NCBI RefSeq assembly: GCF_000786105.1
Contig: NZ_JTEV01000021.1
Location: forward strand, 62,001-126,000
Source of the DNA: Bdellovibrio sp. ArHS
GTDB lineage: Bacteria; Bdellovibrionota; Bdellovibrionia; Bdellovibrionales; Bdellovibrionaceae
Direction: 5' to 3'
DNA: 64,000 nt
The notes under the pieces were generated by a model. That model was not told the origin of the DNA. It searched no databases and saw nothing but the letters and a program-made list of their open reading frames with translations. Position numbers and translations under genes: made by a program. Within the stretch, counting starts at the first letter, position 1. Every line of letters begins with the position of its first letter. Below, piece by piece: positions 60,262-64,000 of this stretch.

Positions 60262-61389
60262 TGAGGTTTCGCCTCGGTGGTGATCTGTGACTTTAAAAAG
60301 GCCATAATAAAGCCATCCAAATCACCGTCCATCACATCATCCACCTGATTAGTTTCAAAATCAGTTCGGTGATCTTTTACCATTTGATAAGGATGCATCA
60401 CGTATGAGCGAATCTGCGAGCCCCACTCATTGGCTTTTTTCTGGGAGTTCATTGCATCTTTTTCCGCGTTGCGCTTTTCAACTTCCAATTCATAAAGGCG
60501 GGCTTTCAACATCTTCATCGCCTTTTCTCTATTTTGGATTTGTGAGCGCTCCATCTGACAGGAAACAACGATGCCGGTCGGCGTGTGATACATACGGACC
60601 GCAGAGTCTGTTTTATTGACGTGCTGCCCACCCGCACCACTGGAACGGAAGGTCTCGACGCGAATATCTTCGGGACGAATTTCGATATTGATATCGTCGT
60701 CCACCTCTGCCCACGCAAAAACCGAGGCAAAAGAAGTGTGTCTGCGGGCATTGGAATCAAACGGAGAAATACGCACAAGGCGATGCACTCCGGATTCGGC
60801 CTTCAAATAACCGTAGGCGTAAGGTCCCTCTACTAGCAAGGTGCAGGATTTAATTCCGGCGCCCTCACCCTCTGTCATTTCGACAACGCTGACCTTGTAG
60901 CCATGCTTATCGGCATAACGCGTGTACATGCGCAAAAGCATTTCGGCCCAGTCACAAGATTCGGTACCACCCGCCCCCGAGTTGATGGACAGGTAAGCAC
61001 TATTGGCATCCAATTCGCCGTTAAGAACTCGTTTGAGTTCCAAATCCTGCCCATATTTCTCTAAGGAGGTCACTTCTGATTTTACTTCGCTAAAACTGCC
61101 TTCATCTTGAGCTTCCATCGCCATTTCCAGAAGAACCTTGGCATCGCTCAGACGATTTGCAAAAGAATCGAACTCGCCGACGGCTCTTTCCAGCAGAGTT
61201 TTTTCTTTATTGAGTTTTTGCATTTCTGCAGGCTTTTCCCATAACGAGGGATTTTCGGCTTGAATAGCCAGTTCATCCAGGCGCTTTTTCTTTTTATCTA
61301 AGTCAAAGATACCCCCGAAGTTCCGTGGAGAAACTTTCGAGAGCACCAATTCTGCTTTTGATTTCCGATGATTCAGTAACGATAGACAT
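60258..61389 (-). CDS. prfB: Peptide chain release factor 2 with programmed +1 frameshift
   Basis: RF2 releases peptides at UAA and UGA. The gene starts at ATG 61389 (MSIVTESSEIKSRIG...) and reads 28 codons to CTT TGA C at 61308-61302, preceded by the GGGGGTAT stimulator, then shifts +1 to GAC at 61304 and continues to 60258, giving 376 residues. This is the classic autoregulatory prfB frameshift. The SPF codon-recognition motif (ISPFDSN) and GGQ (253-255) are intact. A simple open frame from 61349 would miss the true N-terminus. Its stop overlaps the lolC/E start. Confidence 0.96.
61302..61316 (-). promoter_or_regulatory. prfB recoding site (+1 frameshift)
   Basis: Minus-strand CGGGGGTATCTTTGAC: internal Shine-Dalgarno-like GGGGG three bases before CUU-UGA-C. 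Ribosomes shift +1 at CUU when RF2 is scarce. Confidence 0.95.
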
Positions 61390-61396
61390 AGGCCCC

Positions 61397-61424
61397 AGTG
61401 TATCCGTGGGACCTAGTCTGTCAA
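61397..61424 (-). promoter_or_regulatory. Sigma-70-type promoter of prfB, adjacent to the ATG
   Basis: Minus-strand TTGACA (61424-61419), a 16-base spacer and TACACT (61402-61397). Only GGGGCCT separates the -10 element from ATG 61389, so the start would fall at or next to the initiation codon. The -35 element directly follows the T-run of the upstream terminator. Confidence 0.45.
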
Positions 61425-61468
61425 GAAAAACGCCTCCTTGAGCAGGGAGGGGAAAGCTCTCGGAGGCG
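61425..61468 (-). terminator. Rho-independent terminator after ybeY
   Basis: Minus-strand CGCCTCC (61468-61462) pairs with GGAGGCG (61437-61431), with partial pairing in the loop, followed by TTTTTC. It ends the pgpH-ybeY unit. The 211 bases between it and the ybeY stop hold no gene I can support. Confidence 0.75.
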
Positions 61469-61679
61469 ACAAGGGGAACACTGACTCCCTATTACAATCT
61501 CGATGCCAAGTGGATGCATTGCGACCGTTTGCGAAATGACGGCGCTATAGAGGCCTCTCGTATGAACTCAGCTGTGATTCGCTTAAAACTTGATCAACTT
61601 CAGGTGCGAAAACTGTCGCTTTTAAAGTGTTTCGTGATTTTTTGATCTTGAGCATCAATATAGAAGAGCTGGCGGCCTT

Positions 61680-62129
61680 TTAGGCGGAAAGATTTTTCAA
61701 AAGCCTTTCGAAAACAGCGTCTTGGAGGTCCAACATTTCCTTGGCATCCTTTTCGTTGGTTTCATGATCATAACCCAACAGATGCAAGACTCCGTGTAAA
61801 AGCATGTAACCCAATTCATGTTGAAAGCTCAGCCCGTGCTCCCGAGCCTGTTTCTTTAGGACCTCAGGACACATCACCAACTCCCCAAAAGAAGTCGGCT
61901 CCATCGAGTCAAAACTGAGAACGTCCGTGGCGTAATCCTTCCCGCGAAATTCGTAATTGATTTTCTTCGCGGGCCCCTTATCTAAAAAAACCAAAGTGAG
62001 TTCTTTTTGCGCGTGACTTGCCTTCAAGACACGACGTTTTTTAAGCTCGCGCTCAAGATCTTGCATCCACCGTGCGATGAATTTACGGGGAACGGCGTGT
62101 TTGGATTCGTTAACGATCAGAACTTGCAT
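61680..62129 (-). CDS. ybeY: Endoribonuclease YbeY (rRNA maturation factor)
   Basis: A 149-residue metalloenzyme needed for 16S rRNA 3' maturation and ribosome quality control. The zinc motif HGVLHLLGYDH (H-x3-H-x5-H) lies near residues 115-125, and NYEFRGKDYATDVLSF near 65-80 is the second signature. The ATG at 62129 (MQVLIVNESKH) is chosen as the family N-terminus; it lies 20 bases inside the upstream HD gene. The ybeY-next-to-pgpH order is common in other bacteria. Confidence 0.95.
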   Translation of the reverse strand: MQVLIVNESKHAVPRKFIARWMQDLERELKKRRVLKASHAQKELTLVFLDKGPAKKINYEFRGKDYATDVLSFDSMEPTSFGELVMCPEVLKKQAREHGLSFQHELGYMLLHGVLHLLGYDHETNEKDAKEMLDLQDAVFERLLKNLSA

Positions 62130-64000
62130 TGGTTTCGCCCAATCCCCCACCCGCGCTGCGTGGATAATCAATGCGCTGATGATAAATTCCAAGAAGAATA
62201 CGAACGAAGGCCGCCTCAACTTTGGAAATATCCTTTAAGGTCAAATTACACTCATCCAATTGCGCGTCCGAGAATTTTCTTTGAATGATGTTTCTCACAA
62301 TATTCTGCAGACGTGCCGGTGTCGGCTCATCCAAAGAGCGCGCGGCCGCCTCGATACTATCCGCGAGCATACAAAGAGCGGATTCACGAAACTGCGGTTT
62401 CGGTCCCGGGTAGCGGAAATCCTGATCACTGATTTCAGGATCGTCTTCTTTTTTCAGGTCCAGAGCTTTATTATAGAAATACGAAATCAAGGTCGTTCCG
62501 TGATGCTGGACGATCCCGTCCAGGATGGGTTTTCCTAGCTTGTAAGCCATTCCCATCTCAATACCGTCTTTCACGTGCGCAATAAGCAGGGTTTTACTCA
62601 TGAACGGAGAAATATGATCGTGAGGATTATGGCCGGGCTTCTGGTTTTCGATAAAATAATTGGCGTGCTCCATCTTACCGATATCATGATAGTAGCACAT
62701 CACCTTACCCAGAAGCGGGTTGGCGCCGATTTCTTCTGCCGCAGCTTCCACCATCGACCCCACCATCATGGAGTGGTGATAAGTTCCGGGAGCCTTGACA
62801 ATCATTTCTTTCAAAAGCGGATGGTTCAGATTACTAAGCTCTAAAAGCTTTACATCCGTGGTGTAATTGAAGACCGACTCCAAAAGAGGAATGAACATCA
62901 TGGTCACCAAGGCGCTGAAAATACCGCCCAAAAATCCTGCAGGGATCGAAAGCAGAATTTCTTTCAAGCCCCCTTCTTGATCGAACTTCGTCATTGTCAG
63001 AATGAAGGCGATCATTAACGCATTCACAACTCCCGTTCTGACACCCGCGAAGTAAATATCATTGCGGGTTTTACAATTGAACACGCCCCGAGCTGCGGCG
63101 ATTCCGCCCACCAAACTCACGAACATGAAACTATAATTATAGTCCACCATGATCCCCAGGCAGACAGAAAGGAATGCGGTAAAAAGCCACACGATTTCGC
63201 CATAAGTGATCAACAGACCCACCAACATCGGGCCCGCCGCCACCGGGGCCGCGTACAAAAAGATCGACGGCGGAATAATATGCCCCATCTTGGAAGCGAA
63301 CGCGGCGTCTGTGATGAACATATAGACCTTGGTAAAAAGGATCGCGCCAAAGGCAATCAACATCATCACTGTGACATCTTTAAACTCGATGCGGATCTTG
63401 TTCATGGTGAAACGTTTTAAGTACGAGAAGAAAACCAAAATCGCAACGGAAAGCATCAGCGCCATGGAAAGCGCCATGATGTCTTTGCGTTTATCCGCGC
63501 GGATGTTTTCAATCTGTTTGATCACCGCCATTTGAAAAGGCTGAATCACGGCGCCTTGCGAGATAATCGCTTGATTCTTTTTGATTGTGATCGTCACTGG
63601 AATCACCGCATCCCGTGCCGCTTGTCGGCGCGACGCCGTTTCCTGCTTGTTCAGTGTCAGGTTTGGAACCAACAAAGAACGGGCGAAATACAATAAATTC
63701 GCCTGGTCGCTTTCAGAAAATCTATTCAGGTCCTTTTTGGCATCGAATTCAAAATTCTCTGGCGCCTGCAGATCCTGAATTTCTTCACGCGCAATCGGGA
63801 ACTCTTTACCCAGATTGTTTTTATGAACGACCCGCGCAAGCACATTGGCCTGATTCGCGGGGATAAATCGATCCGGCGCCTCGGCGATTTTTTTATCATA
63901 CCAGCTTTCCAGATTGCGGATGATAACAGCTTCGATTCTGGGCGTGAACTTCAGGTCCACCAGCCATTCGAACATAAAATCCGAAACCACGACGCCGAGT
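62110..64000 (-). CDS. 7TM-HD family phosphohydrolase, PgpH-like (N-terminus outside window)
   Basis: At least 629 residues remain. A periplasmic-type domain (about 1-160 of the visible part) is followed by seven or eight membrane segments (about 168-380) and a cytosolic HD domain with APGTYHHSMMVGSMVEAAAEE, CYYHDIGKMEHANYF and ISPFMSKTLLIAHVKDG. This is the 7TMR-HDED/7TM_7TMR_HD/HD layout of Listeria PgpH, a cyclic-di-AMP phosphodiesterase; substrate here is inferred from that family. The frame is open to the right edge. It overlaps ybeY by 20 bases. Confidence 0.92.
   Translation of the reverse strand, partial: LGVVVSDFMFEWLVDLKFTPRIEAVIIRNLESWYDKKIAEAPDRFIPANQANVLARVVHKNNLGKEFPIAREEIQDLQAPENFEFDAKKDLNRFSESDQANLLYFARSLLVPNLTLNKQETASRRQAARDAVIPVTITIKKNQAIISQGAVIQPFQMAVIKQIENIRADKRKDIMALSMALMLSVAILVFFSYLKRFTMNKIRIEFKDVTVMMLIAFGAILFTKVYMFITDAAFASKMGHIIPPSIFLYAAPVAAGPMLVGLLITYGEIVWLFTAFLSVCLGIMVDYNYSFMFVSLVGGIAAARGVFNCKTRNDIYFAGVRTGVVNALMIAFILTMTKFDQEGGLKEILLSIPAGFLGGIFSALVTMMFIPLLESVFNYTTDVKLLELSNLNHPLLKEMIVKAPGTYHHSMMVGSMVEAAAEEIGANPLLGKVMCYYHDIGKMEHANYFIENQKPGHNPHDHISPFMSKTLLIAHVKDGIEMGMAYKLGKPILDGIVQHHGTTLISYFYNKALDLKKEDDPEISDQDFRYPGPKPQFRESALCMLADSIEAAARSLDEPTPARLQNIVRNIIQRKFSDAQLDECNLTLKDISKVEAAFVRILLGIYHQRIDYPRSAGGGLGETNASSDR

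Noticed and set aside
61561-61644. 27-codon frame in the gap between prfB and ybeY
   Set aside because: No ribosome binding site, no conserved features.
1-64000. CRISPR arrays, insertion sequences, prophage, rRNA genes
   Set aside because: No regularly spaced repeats, transposase or integrase genes, terminal inverted repeats or rRNA sequence were seen.

Overview
This window looks like chromosome of a predatory Bdellovibrio, most likely B. bacteriovorus or a close relative (inference). The main clues are a TIGR02147-family regulator (a family expanded in Bdellovibrio and Fibrobacter), many small secreted proteins, a type IV pilus operon of the pilB/pilT-like/pilC/pilS/pilR type, a lipid A locus with a GnnA-like oxidoreductase between lpxA and lpxB, and a high number of sigma-54 activators. 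No plasmid, prophage, insertion sequence or CRISPR array was seen. Coding density is high and most genes lie on the minus strand in long overlapping operons.

Layout. 1-2.5 kb: end of a rimP-nusA operon, then a RimI-like acetyltransferase and a SurA-like chaperone. 2.5-9.5 kb: accessory, secretion-rich stretch with an outer-membrane barrel protein behind a strong sigma-54-type promoter, a lipoprotein trypsin, the TIGR02147 regulator, three small exported proteins, tRNA-Leu(CAA), an AT-rich poly-gamma-glutamate hydrolase gene and an exported SGHY-motif protein. 9.6-24 kb: carbonic anhydrase and a stress-flavoured set (DUF4142, an SFPASDPP-motif protein, an RND pump with TolC but no adaptor, two divergent release-factor-like proteins, a Kef antiporter with its flavoprotein and an exported Ppx/GppA protein, DUF883, a PspF-like sigma-54 activator coupled to a DJ-1/PfpI protein). 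24-33.4 kb: L,D-transpeptidase, pseudouridine synthase, M1-like peptidase, small exported proteins, glutaryl-CoA dehydrogenase, a 2-oxoacid:ferredoxin oxidoreductase and a ferritin-like protein.

33.6-42.4 kb is one minus-strand operon: ribF, an AroE-like pseudoenzyme, pilB, a degenerate pilT-like gene, pilC, pilS, pilR, closed by a strong terminator. 42.5-49.2 kb holds a CHASE2 histidine kinase with a coupled sigma-54 response regulator, two overlapping heptosyltransferases and a protein with two cyclic-nucleotide-binding domains.

49.2-64 kb is envelope biogenesis on the minus strand: pgpH-like, ybeY, prfB with a programmed +1 frameshift, lolC/E, lolD, bamA, skp, lpxA, a GnnA-like gene, lpxB, lpxK, lpxL and a DUF3108 lipoprotein. 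Together these insert outer-membrane proteins, export lipoproteins and make lipid A.

The most interesting signals are: a small sigma-54 regulon inferred from promoter motifs at 3.8, 21.3 and 27.6 kb beside a receiver-less activator; the GnnA position in the lipid A operon; the catalytically dead PilT paralogue; and the paired release-factor-like genes. Translation starts were chosen from ribosome binding sites, signal peptides and stop/start overlaps, and are inferences.
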